This document shows positions 1 through 7,647 of a stretch of DNA of 39,272 nt, in pieces. This DNA is from CAYLLD01 sp964425135 (lineage in GTDB: Bacteria > Pseudomonadota > Alphaproteobacteria > Rhodobacterales > Rhodobacteraceae), in NCBI GenBank assembly GCA_964425135.1, contig CAYRKW010000028.1, positions 1-39,272 of the forward strand, in the 5' to 3' direction. The stretch's first letter is position 1. Each line of letters starts with the position of its first letter. The translations under genes were made by a program, and so were the position numbers. The notes under the pieces were generated by a model that was not told the origin of the DNA, made no database searches, and saw only the letters and a list, made by a program, of their open reading frames with translations.

Positions 1-76
1 ATCCCTTGTTCGCTGCCTCTCGCTTTGCTCGAACACAAAAAGCGATACGCGTGCGCCTATGAAAACTGGAAACGCT
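1..76. other. Non-coding edge of window
   Basis: This short stretch lies downstream of the minus-strand oxidoreductase. It holds an imperfect inverted motif (GTTCG near position 11, CGAAC near position 30) around a CGCTTTGCTC core. A similar core sits in the hairpin near 9996-10021. No gene or terminator with a T-run could be supported here. Confidence 0.4.
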
Positions 77-1126
77 TTATCGCAACAGGTCCAGCTGATG
101 ATCGAGCAGAAAACTCTGCGGCAGGGCCTGGCGCTCGCCGCAGATAAGCGCCGCCAGCGCGCGGCCAACCTCATGGCCGATGCCAAGCCCGATTTTATAC
201 CCGCCGGTTGCGAGCCAGAGGCGCGGCTCCAGCGCACCGATGGCCGGATCGGGCAGTCTGGCGCGGGGGCGGATGCCAGCCCAGCGTTCCATAACCTTCG
301 CCCCTTCAAGCGCGGGCAAGAGCCTGCGCGCGGCTTCAATACGCGCATCGAGCTGGGCGTCGGTCTCGCTTGGATGCTCCCAATCCTCTTCGGAGGTCGA
401 ACCGACCGCGACGCCGCGGTCTCCATGCGGCACGATATAGGTGCCATCGTCGAAGATGATGGGATGCTCCGGCAAATTGGCCTCCAGCAGCGCTGATTGG
501 CCTTTCACGCCTTTGATGAAGCCTTTTGGCAGGTTCGGCAGGAGCACGCCGCATTCATAGCCGCTGGTCACTACAACGTGCTGCGCATTGATGTCTGACG
601 ACGCAACGCGGCTGTTTTCGTGGATCTTCACACCCATTGAGCGGAGCGCCTGGGCCAGCGCTGCCATCGCCGCCTTTGGATACAATCGCCCAGACAGCGT
701 TTCATGGACAAAGCCGTGGGCGTTTGGCGCCAGACCGTTGCAATGATCGATAACGCTCCAATTTGCCTGTTCGCGCCAAAGCTCCGCGCTTTGGGTGCCG
801 CGTTCTTTGGCCAGGGCGCGCCCTGCCTCAGTTTTGATCGGCATGATCCGCCCGATGCGCCCGTAGCCTGTATCCATCTCCGCCCGCCGGCTGACCTCGC
901 GCCAGAACGGCTCGGCAGAGATCAGGCAGCGTAGCTGGAAGGCTTTTTTGTCGTTCCATTTCTCGGGCATATGCGGGCTGAGCGCGCCAATGAGACCACC
1001 GCTCGCGCCATCGCCGATGCGGTCTGCTTCATGGACTTCGACACTCATGGAGCGTTTGACGCAATACCATGCAGTTGCAAGGCCAAAAATGCCGCCGCCG
1101 ATTATAACCACATCTGATCTTTGCAC
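77..1126 (-). CDS. FAD-dependent oxidoreductase (DAO family, MnmC-oxidoreductase-like)
   Basis: A 349-residue protein of the D-amino-acid-oxidase/glycine-oxidase superfamily. The N-terminal dinucleotide-binding motif IIGGGIFGLATAW (residues about 8-20) binds FAD. A C-terminal GIRPRARLPDP segment followed by ATGGYKIGLGIGHEVGRALA is typical of the family's FAD-contacting end. The start is GTG; a GGAAG lies about 10 bases upstream and the glycine motif would be lost with a much later start. It is divergent from mnmD with only 60 bases between them. In bifunctional MnmC the FAD domain removes the carboxymethyl group from cmnm5U34 before methylation. The adjacency suggests a split MnmC pair, but the substrate cannot be read from the sequence, and amino-acid or opine oxidation remain possible. 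Confidence 0.8.
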   Translation of the reverse strand: MQRSDVVIIGGGIFGLATAWYCVKRSMSVEVHEADRIGDGASGGLIGALSPHMPEKWNDKKAFQLRCLISAEPFWREVSRRAEMDTGYGRIGRIMPIKTEAGRALAKERGTQSAELWREQANWSVIDHCNGLAPNAHGFVHETLSGRLYPKAAMAALAQALRSMGVKIHENSRVASSDINAQHVVVTSGYECGVLLPNLPKGFIKGVKGQSALLEANLPEHPIIFDDGTYIVPHGDRGVAVGSTSEEDWEHPSETDAQLDARIEAARRLLPALEGAKVMERWAGIRPRARLPDPAIGALEPRLWLATGGYKIGLGIGHEVGRALAALICGERQALPQSFLLDHQLDLLR

Positions 1127-1186
1127 TGGCTTTGCTTCCGCCTAATGTTGCGCGCTAGGGACTAGGCATACCGGAAGGCGCTGCAA

Positions 1187-1849
1187 TTGCAAAACGAAGA
1201 AGTGCTCTGGCGGGGGGAACATGTGCCGATCTCAAGACTATTTGATGATCCGTATTATTCTCTTGAGGACGGATTGGCGGAATCGCGGCATGTCTTTTTG
1301 GGCGGCAATGATCTGCCAGCGCGGTTTGAGGACGGGTTTCATATCGCCGAATTGGGGTTTGGCACCGGTCTGAATGCGCTGATGTCATGGCAGGCGTGGC
1401 GCGAGAGCGGTGCGGCGGGCCGGCTGGCATTCACCTCGTTTGAGGCTTATCCGATGCCAGCGCGTGACATGACAACCGCGCTTGCGGCCTGGCCGGAACT
1501 GGCGCCCTTGGCCGCGCAATTGGTTGGAGCATGGCAGAACGGTGATTACAGGGTCTCAGCGGATGATTTTGATCTGACTGTGATCGTCGGGGATGCGGGT
1601 GCGACGCTGCCTGATTGGGGCGGAACGGCGGATGCGTGGTATCTTGACGGGTTTGCCCCTGCACGCAATCCGGCGATGTGGGATGCAGATTTGATGCGCG
1701 CTGTGGGGGCTGCGACCAAGCCGGGCGGGACGTTTGCCACTTACACTGCCGCAGGACACGTGCGCCGCGCGCTTCAAGAGGCTGGTTTTGCGGTGACGCG
1801 GCGTTCAGGATACGGGCGCAAGCGCCATATGAGTGCGGGCGTCAAGTGA
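1187..1849 (+). CDS. mnmD: tRNA (mnm5s2U34)-methyltransferase MnmD
   Basis: A 220-residue SAM-dependent methyltransferase with the DUF752/MnmC N-terminal fold. It is expected to methylate the 5-aminomethyl-2-thiouridine wobble base of tRNAs. Visible motifs are FDDPYYSLEDGLAESRHVFL (19-38), the SAM-binding loop IAELGFGTGLNAL (53-65), and WYLDGFAPARNPAMW (151-165), which is diagnostic of the family. There is no fused oxidoreductase domain, so this is the stand-alone MnmD form. The best start is TTG at 1187, because the family's conserved residues begin a few codons later and no in-frame ATG lies in a suitable place. The stop codon overlaps the GTG start of the downstream transporter (GTGA), which indicates translational coupling. 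Confidence 0.9.
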   Translation: MQNEEVLWRGEHVPISRLFDDPYYSLEDGLAESRHVFLGGNDLPARFEDGFHIAELGFGTGLNALMSWQAWRESGAAGRLAFTSFEAYPMPARDMTTALAAWPELAPLAAQLVGAWQNGDYRVSADDFDLTVIVGDAGATLPDWGGTADAWYLDGFAPARNPAMWDADLMRAVGAATKPGGTFATYTAAGHVRRALQEAGFAVTRRSGYGRKRHMSAGVK

Positions 1850-2769
1850 GCCAGAACCGCCCTGCCCTTGGCATCTCACTGATAATTGCCACTTCCTTCA
1901 TATTCGCGACGCAAGACGGGATATCGCGGCATTTGGCAGGAACCTATAACGTGTTGATGATCGTGATGATCCGCTACTGGATCCTCTCAAGCGTCGCGCT
2001 GACCTGGGCCGCAACGCAGAGCGGCGGTATTCGCGGCATCGCCCGCACGCCGCGCCCTTGGCTGCAATTCACCCGCAGCGCGGTTCTGGCCCTTGAGGTG
2101 ATTATTGCGATCCAGTCGTTTGTCTATCTGGGCCTTGTCGAGACGCTCGCGATTTTCGGCTGCTTTCCCCTCATCGTTGCAGCGCTCAGCGGTCCTATCC
2201 TGGGCGAGCATGTGGGCTGGCGGCGGTGGAGCGCGATTTTGCTGGGCTTTGTCGGCATTCTGATCATCCTGCGGCCCGGTTTCAGGGTGTTTGATCCGGC
2301 GGCGCTTTTGCCCATATGCTCGGCCATTCTGTTCGCCTTTTACCAAATCCTCACCCGACTGGCGGGACGCAATGACAGCGCTGCGACGAGTTTTCTGTGG
2401 ATGGGCGTGGTGGGGGCGGTGATCCTGACGCTGGTTGGACCCGCAAGCTGGGAGCCGATGATCGGGCGCGACTGGGGGTGGATGCTGGCGCTGGCGGCGC
2501 TGGCAATTTGCGGTCACTTCTGCCTGATTTTCGCGCTCAATGTGACGCAAGCCAGCACGGTGCAGCCGTTTACCTATCTGCATCTTGTCTTTGCCTCGAT
2601 CATCGGGGTCGTGATTTTCGACGAGAGCGTGGATCAATGGACGATCCTTGGTGCAGCATTGGTGGTGGCGGCGGGTGTGTTCACAATTCTGCGGCAAGGG
2701 CGCGCATCTGCTGTCGCGCTGCAAAATGATACCGTCCAAGAGGTGGAAAACCGCAGCGCGACACACTAG
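1846..2769 (+). CDS. DMT-superfamily (EamA) transporter
   Basis: A 307-residue integral membrane protein with about ten hydrophobic segments arranged as two EamA repeats, the standard drug/metabolite transporter architecture. Conserved points are the N-terminal IATSFIFATQDGISRHLAG segment and the repeat-end LGEHVGWRRW...GFVGILIILRPG, with its second-half counterpart FDESVDQWTILGAALVVAAG. The start is GTG at 1846, which overlaps the mnmD stop by four bases. A longer in-frame reading upstream only shadows mnmD. The substrate is unknown; family members export amino acids, metabolites or drugs. It sits in a co-directional run with mnmD and pmbA, which appears to be conserved order rather than functional linkage. 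Confidence 0.85.
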   Translation: MSQNRPALGISLIIATSFIFATQDGISRHLAGTYNVLMIVMIRYWILSSVALTWAATQSGGIRGIARTPRPWLQFTRSAVLALEVIIAIQSFVYLGLVETLAIFGCFPLIVAALSGPILGEHVGWRRWSAILLGFVGILIILRPGFRVFDPAALLPICSAILFAFYQILTRLAGRNDSAATSFLWMGVVGAVILTLVGPASWEPMIGRDWGWMLALAALAICGHFCLIFALNVTQASTVQPFTYLHLVFASIIGVVIFDESVDQWTILGAALVVAAGVFTILRQGRASAVALQNDTVQEVENRSATH

Positions 2770-2801
2770 GTAGGACGCATCCAGATTTGAAGGCATGTGC
2801 T

Positions 2802-4154
2802 ATGGCAAATTCGCGCGATCTTGAAACCCTCACCACCGATCTTATCACAGCGGCCCAAAGAGCTGGCGCGGATGCGGCGGATGCGCTGGTGGTTTCGGGG
2901 ACATCGGTGTCAATCGAAGCGCTCAACGGCAAGTTGGAGGTTGCCGAAAGCGCTGAAGGCATTGATCTTGGACTGCGGGTGTTGATTGGTCACAAACAGG
3001 CAACCATTGGTTCGTCGGACATAAAACCGGACACGATCACTCAGATGGCTGAGCGCGCGGTTGCGATGGCGCAGGTGGCGCCCGATGATCCGCATATCGG
3101 TCTTGCGCCGCCCGATGTGCTTGCCACCGATACGGATGCCAGCGCATTGCAACTTGTCGATGATCAAACGCCGCCTGATCCGCAAGAGTTGCAGGAAATC
3201 GCCATTGCCGCTGAGGCGGCTGCGCTTGAGGTCAAGGGCGTGAGCAAGGTTCAGGGGTCAGGCTCTGGCTATTCCAAAACCGCGCTGCATCTGGCGACGT
3301 CCAACGGCTTTTCCGCAGGCTATACGCGCACAAGTTTCTCAACGTCTTGCGTTGCGATTGCGGGCGAGGGTTTGAAGATGGAGCGGGATTATTATGGCGA
3401 GGCGCGCTCGCATTTCGCGCATCTGCCGAGCGCGGCCGAGATTGGTCAACGCGCTGGCCTGCGCGCGGTTGAACGGTATGGGCCGGTCAAACCACCGACC
3501 GGCACCTATCCGGTCCTGTTTGACGAGCGGGTTTCGGCCTCGCTGATCGGTCATTTGATGAGCGCGATCAATGGCACCTCGATCACCCGGGGCTCGTCCT
3601 GGTTGACGGATGCGATGGACACGGCGGTGCTGCCGGACGGGATGGATCTGATTGAAGATCCGGCGCGGCTGCATGTGTCCGGCTCCAAACCCTTTGACGG
3701 CGAAGGGCTGGCGACGCGCAAGCGGCATATTGTTGAGGATGGTGTTTTGAAGAGCTGGACGCTTGATCTGGGCACGGCGCGCAAGCTGGGGCTGGAGAGC
3801 ACGGCCAATGCCGCGCGCGGCACGACATCGCCGCCGAGCCCGAGCGCAGGCAATCTGGCGATCACGATGGGCGCGCGCAGCCGCGATGATTTGATTGCGG
3901 ATATGGGGACGGGTCTTTTGGTGACGTCCATGATCGGCTCGACGATCAGCCCGACGACGGGGGATTATTCGCGCGGCGCGTCTGGCTTCTGGGTCGAGGG
4001 CGGCAAAATCTCGCATCCCGTCAATGAATGCACCATCGCCGGGAACCTGCGCGATATGCTGCGGCGGATTATTCCGGCCAATGACGCCCGCACACATCTG
4101 AGCCGCGTTGTGCCGAGCCTGCTTGTCGAGGGCATGACCATTGCCGGAGCCTGA
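2802..4154 (+). CDS. pmbA: TldD/PmbA-family metalloprotease subunit (PmbA/TldE)
   Basis: A 450-residue protein of the PmbA (TldE) family, which partners TldD in a cytoplasmic protease that trims peptides such as microcins and CcdA. PmbA members lack TldD's HExxxH zinc motif, and none is visible here. Typical features are the N-terminal ADAADALVV...SVSIEALNGKLEVAESAE region and the C-terminal GDYSRGASGFWVEGGKI and VNECTIAGNL segments. The ATG at 2802 is chosen over an upstream in-frame TTG (2787) because GAAGG at 2789-2793 gives an SD spaced about 8 bases from it, and the length then matches the family. The 3' end overlaps the next gene by 14 bases. No tldD is present in the window, so the partner must lie elsewhere. 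Confidence 0.92.
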   Translation: MANSRDLETLTTDLITAAQRAGADAADALVVSGTSVSIEALNGKLEVAESAEGIDLGLRVLIGHKQATIGSSDIKPDTITQMAERAVAMAQVAPDDPHIGLAPPDVLATDTDASALQLVDDQTPPDPQELQEIAIAAEAAALEVKGVSKVQGSGSGYSKTALHLATSNGFSAGYTRTSFSTSCVAIAGEGLKMERDYYGEARSHFAHLPSAAEIGQRAGLRAVERYGPVKPPTGTYPVLFDERVSASLIGHLMSAINGTSITRGSSWLTDAMDTAVLPDGMDLIEDPARLHVSGSKPFDGEGLATRKRHIVEDGVLKSWTLDLGTARKLGLESTANAARGTTSPPSPSAGNLAITMGARSRDDLIADMGTGLLVTSMIGSTISPTTGDYSRGASGFWVEGGKISHPVNECTIAGNLRDMLRRIIPANDARTHLSRVVPSLLVEGMTIAGA

Positions 4155-4926
4155 TGACCGCCAGCTTTTGCACGAGGCGGCGCTGCGCGCGGGCGAGATT
4201 GCGGTAAAGTATTTCCGCCAGAACCCCAAGACATGGGACAAGGGCGATGGTCAGGGGCCGGTCACGCAGGCTGATCTCGAAATCGACGAGATGCTGCGCG
4301 CAAGCTTGCTGAGCGCGCGCCCCAATTACGGCTGGCTGTCGGAAGAGACCGAGGATGATGCGGCGCGGCTTTCGTGCGATACGGTGTTTATCGTGGACCC
4401 GATTGACGGCACACGCGCCTTCGTGGAGGGGCGCGAGACCTTCGCCCATTCGCTTGCCATCGCGCATAAGGGGCGCGTGACGGACGCGGTCATTCATCTG
4501 CCGCTGCGGGAGAAGACCTATAGTGCAAGTTTGGGTCAGGGCGCGGTGTTCAACGGCACCCCGATCCAGACCGCGCCGCGTGATGGGCTGGAGAATGCGG
4601 ATATTCTGGCGGGCAAGTGGAATACGGAGCCGGGGCTGTGGCGGGGCGGCGTTGCGCCGTTTAAGCGGCACTTCCGCTCGTCCCTTGCCTATCGCTTGGG
4701 GCTTGTGGCCGAGGGCCGGTTTGACGCGATGATTACGCTGCGCAGCACTTGGGAATGGGATGTCGCGGCAGGCGCGTTGATTGTCAGCGAAGCGGGCGGC
4801 ATCGTGAGCGACTGGAACAATGCGCCCGCCCGTTTTAATAACGAAAAACCCTTCCTTGACGGGATGATCGCGGCAGGGCAACAACTGCATAAGCAAATTA
4901 TGGCAGAACTATCGCCGCGAGCGTGA
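4141..4926 (+). CDS. Inositol-monophosphatase-family phosphatase (CysQ-like)
   Basis: A 261-residue Mg-dependent phosphatase of the IMPase/3'(2'),5'-bisphosphate nucleotidase/FBPase superfamily. Metal-binding motifs are all present: SEET (67-70), VDPIDGTRAFVEG (85-97, with D86 and D89) and WEWDVAAGALIVSEAGG (204-220, with D207). Likely substrates are 3'-phosphoadenosine 5'-phosphate or an inositol or histidinol phosphate; the sequence alone does not decide. The start must be TTG at 4141, because an in-frame stop (TGA, 4135-4137) lies two codons upstream and the next possible starts would remove conserved sequence. It overlaps the pmbA end by 14 bases, suggesting an operon. Confidence is high for the family and low for the exact substrate. 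Confidence 0.87.
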   Translation: MPEPDDRQLLHEAALRAGEIAVKYFRQNPKTWDKGDGQGPVTQADLEIDEMLRASLLSARPNYGWLSEETEDDAARLSCDTVFIVDPIDGTRAFVEGRETFAHSLAIAHKGRVTDAVIHLPLREKTYSASLGQGAVFNGTPIQTAPRDGLENADILAGKWNTEPGLWRGGVAPFKRHFRSSLAYRLGLVAEGRFDAMITLRSTWEWDVAAGALIVSEAGGIVSDWNNAPARFNNEKPFLDGMIAAGQQLHKQIMAELSPRA

Positions 4927-4983
4927 TGTCCAGCCGACCCGCTGGATGCAGCGCTAAATGATACGTAAATGAGGAGCCCCGAT

Positions 4984-5232
4984 ATGCCTGATACACAACG
5001 CCTTCATCTGGTATTTGGCGGAGAGTTGATCGACCCGACCAAGAACGCGTTCAAGAACGTGGAAGATATTGATGTGGTGGGGATTTTCCCCAACTACAAA
5101 ACGGCCTATGACGCGTGGAAATCGGCGGCGCAGCGCACGGTGGATAATGCGCATATGCGCTATTATCTCGCGCATATTCACCGTCTGCGCGATGAAGAGG
5201 CCGAAGCAAGTTCCACTGAAGAACTTAGCTGA
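4984..5232 (+). CDS. DUF4170 family protein
   Basis: An 82-residue soluble protein of the alphaproteobacterial DUF4170 family, characterised by the start QRLHLVFGGEL, a central VGIFPNYKTAYDAWKSAAQ (about 33-51), and VDNAHMRYYLAHIHRL (about 54-69). ATG 4984 is preferred to an in-frame ATG at 4969 because GAGGAG at 4971-4976 lies at SD distance and the family begins here. No enzymatic residues can be assigned. It is regularly found just upstream of waaA in this group, as here (18-base gap), so a role linked to envelope or lipid A assembly is possible but unproven. Confidence 0.85.
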   Translation: MPDTQRLHLVFGGELIDPTKNAFKNVEDIDVVGIFPNYKTAYDAWKSAAQRTVDNAHMRYYLAHIHRLRDEEAEASSTEELS

Positions 5233-5250
5233 ACCAGACCTTTTTGATCG

Positions 5251-6543
5251 ATGCAACGCCCGTCAGCCATCCTTGCGCTCTATCTGTGGCTGACATCTAT
5301 CGGTGACGGCTGGGCGGAGCGTAAACTGGCGCGGCGTCTGGCTGAGGGCAAGGAAGACCCGGAGCGGATCAAAGAGCGGACGGGGCATGCGTCGCAACCG
5401 CGCCCCGATGGTCCGCTGGTGTGGTTTCATGCGGCCTCGGTGGGCGAGTCTCTATCGTTGATCGAGCTTTTGCGGCGTATACGCTCCGAGCGGCCGACGC
5501 TGAACATTCTGGTCACCACCGGAACCCGCACGTCTGCCGCATTGATGCGCACGCGGCTGCCCGAAGGTGCGATCCATCAGTTTGCGCCGATTGATACGAA
5601 GACATCCGTAAAGCGTTTTCTTGAGCATTGGTCGCCTGATCTGGCGATCTGGACGGAGAGCGAGTTTTGGCCGCGCACTCTGACCATGACCCACCGCGCC
5701 AAAATCCCCATGGCGCTGATCAATGGCCGGATTTCAGAGCGTAGCGTTCGAAACTGGCGCTGGATCAAAACCATGGCGCGCCGGCTGTTGGGGTATTTTG
5801 ATCTGATGATGATGCAGGATGAAAGCGGGCGGGAGGCCTTGCTGGCGCTGGGGGCTGTTCCGGAGCGTGTGCATGTGACCGGATCGCTCAAGGAAGGGTC
5901 GGTGCCTTTGGAGGATGATCCCAAGGAACGCGCGCTGTTTGCCAAGGCGGCAGGGACGCGGCCTGTCTGGCTTGCTGCATCGACCCATGAGAGCGAGGAA
6001 GAGATTATCGCGGATGCGCATAAGCGTGTGGCGCGGAAAAACCCGGGTCTGCTTCTGGTGCTCGCGCCGCGCCATCCTGAGCGCAGCGATGATGTTGCGG
6101 CTGGATTGCGCGCCAAAGGCTTGCAGCTTGCGCAGCGTTCAAAGGGCGAAAACGTCGAGGAACAAACAGATGTTTACCTTGCGGATACCTTGGGTGAGTT
6201 AGGGATCTGGTATCGCGTCTGCCCCGTGTCTTTTGTCGGTGGCTCGCTCGCCCCGATTGGAGGACATAATCCGTTTGAACCTGCCGCCCTTGGGTCCGCG
6301 ATCCTCTATGGCCCGCATGTCGAGAATTTCGCCGATATATATGCGCGGCTGCATGCCAAGAAGGCGGCGGTAGAGGTGGAAGATGTGGAAACGCTGGCGG
6401 CGGCTGTGAACTATGCGCTGCAACCGCATATTGCTGCCTCGCTCGCTGCGGCGGCGTGGGAGGTTTCGTCCGAAGGGGCGGATGTAACGGAGCATGTGCT
6501 GGAGCATCTTTCGCCGCTTCTCGATCGGGCGGGCGGCGCATGA
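5251..6543 (+). CDS. waaA: 3-deoxy-D-manno-octulosonic acid transferase
   Basis: A 430-residue GT30-family enzyme that transfers Kdo from CMP-Kdo to lipid IVA at the inner membrane. After a hydrophobic N-terminal stretch (about 1-18), the motif VWFHAASVGE (57-66) carries the catalytic Glu (E66). The C-terminal Rossmann half contains APRHPER and SFVGGSLAPIGGHNPFEP, the CMP-Kdo-binding signature. Length is typical for the family. It lies in the order DUF4170-waaA-lpxK. The last codons overlap the lpxK start in an ATGA arrangement, so the two lipid A genes are translationally coupled. Whether it adds one or two Kdo residues cannot be told from sequence. Confidence 0.94.
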   Translation: MQRPSAILALYLWLTSIGDGWAERKLARRLAEGKEDPERIKERTGHASQPRPDGPLVWFHAASVGESLSLIELLRRIRSERPTLNILVTTGTRTSAALMRTRLPEGAIHQFAPIDTKTSVKRFLEHWSPDLAIWTESEFWPRTLTMTHRAKIPMALINGRISERSVRNWRWIKTMARRLLGYFDLMMMQDESGREALLALGAVPERVHVTGSLKEGSVPLEDDPKERALFAKAAGTRPVWLAASTHESEEEIIADAHKRVARKNPGLLLVLAPRHPERSDDVAAGLRAKGLQLAQRSKGENVEEQTDVYLADTLGELGIWYRVCPVSFVGGSLAPIGGHNPFEPAALGSAILYGPHVENFADIYARLHAKKAAVEVEDVETLAAAVNYALQPHIAASLAAAAWEVSSEGADVTEHVLEHLSPLLDRAGGA

Positions 6544-7526
6544 AACCACCCTCGTTCTGGTACGAAAAGCCCGGATTGCGCGCGGCGCTCTTGAAACCGC
6601 TCGCGACCCTCTGGACGTATGAGACGCGCCGTCGCTTGAAGAATGGGTCCTGGGACCAGATTGGCATTCCAGTGATCTGCATTGGCAATCTGACGGCGGG
6701 CGGGACCGGGAAAACGCCGCTGGTGGTGGCGGTGCTCGAGTATTTGCAAGCGCGCGGCGTTGATGCGCATGCGCTCACGCGCGGGTATGGCGGGTCCATC
6801 GAAGGGCCAGCGCTGGTCGATCCGGCGAGCCATGATGCAGCACAAATGGGGGATGAGCCGCTGCTGCTTGCAGCCTTTGCGAAGACATGGGTGTCTGCGG
6901 ATCGGCTTGAAGGGGCGCGGGCAGCTTTGCGCGCCGGTGCGCAGGCGATTGTTATGGATGACGGGTTTCAAAACCCGGCGCTTGCGCAAGACCTTAGCTT
7001 TGTCGTGGTCGATGCGCAGCGTGGTTTGGGGAACGAGCGGGTGATGCCCGCCGGTCCGTTGCGCGAGCCTGCCTCGGACGGGTTGGCGCGTGCGGATGCG
7101 ATTGTGATCACGTCCAATACCACCAGTGCGCCTGCGCGCTTCAAGCCGCCGGAGAGTTGGAAAAAGCCGGTGCTGAACGGCAAGCTCGTGCCCTTGCAGA
7201 CCGGCATGGATTGGCAGGGGCTGCGCGCATTGGCCTTTGCCGGGATTGGCCATCCTGACAAGTTCTTCACAACGCTCAAAGATCTTGGCGCTGATCTGGT
7301 TGCAACGCATGCCTACGACGATCATGCGCCTTATTCGGATGCCATCCTGAGCCGTTTGCAACGCGAGGCTGCGACAAAATCAGCGCAACTCGTCACCACC
7401 GAAAAGGACGCTGCACGCTTGCCAGCAGCCTTCCGCACGCAAGTCATCACGCTTCCGGTTCGCATGGAAATCCGCGAGAAAGCGGAGTTTTCCTCGCTGC
7501 TCGACCAAATCGTCATCGGCGCATAG
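6540..7526 (+). CDS. lpxK: Tetraacyldisaccharide 4'-kinase LpxK
   Basis: A 328-residue inner-membrane-associated kinase that phosphorylates the 4' position of the lipid A disaccharide precursor. It begins with PPSFWYEKPGLRAALLKPL, an amphipathic membrane-anchoring helix. The P-loop GNLTAGGTGKTP (49-60) follows, with the downstream MDDGFQNPAL typical of LpxK. The start is the ATG at 6540 that overlaps the waaA stop; a longer in-frame reading upstream only shadows waaA. Downstream there is a weak GC-rich inverted repeat (7527-7546) without a T-run, then the protease promoter region. Confidence 0.94.
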   Translation: MKPPSFWYEKPGLRAALLKPLATLWTYETRRRLKNGSWDQIGIPVICIGNLTAGGTGKTPLVVAVLEYLQARGVDAHALTRGYGGSIEGPALVDPASHDAAQMGDEPLLLAAFAKTWVSADRLEGARAALRAGAQAIVMDDGFQNPALAQDLSFVVVDAQRGLGNERVMPAGPLREPASDGLARADAIVITSNTTSAPARFKPPESWKKPVLNGKLVPLQTGMDWQGLRALAFAGIGHPDKFFTTLKDLGADLVATHAYDDHAPYSDAILSRLQREAATKSAQLVTTEKDAARLPAAFRTQVITLPVRMEIREKAEFSSLLDQIVIGA

Positions 7527-7583
7527 GCGCGGGCCAATCGCCGCGCAGATAGCCCCTCCCCCCGACAAAACTTGATGGAATCA

Positions 7584-7597
7584 GTGACCAATGTCAC
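7584..7597 (+). promoter_or_regulatory. CRP/FNR-type palindrome upstream of the protease gene
   Basis: GTGACCAATGTCAC is a perfect inverted repeat (GTGAC-4-GTCAC) and equals the core GTGA-N6-TCAC bound by CRP-family regulators. It is centred about 57 bases before the protease ATG. Two TATACT sequences (7609-7614 and 7618-7623) follow and could act as -10 elements, but no convincing -35 was seen, as would fit an activator-dependent promoter. The match is seen directly; the binding protein is inference. Confidence 0.4.
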
Positions 7598-7647
7598 GTT
7601 TCACAGATTATACTTGTTATACTTTCAAGTTTTTTAGGGAGGACGTT

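Noticed and set aside
59..496. Open frame on the plus strand opposite the FAD oxidoreductase
   Set aside because: It lies antisense to a gene with clear catalytic motifs and its product shows no recognisable domain; high GC makes such shadows common.
7591..7647. Upstream ATG for the protease, adding 19 residues
   Set aside because: It lies within the presumed promoter, has no SD, and the ATG at 7648 has an ideal GGGAGGA.
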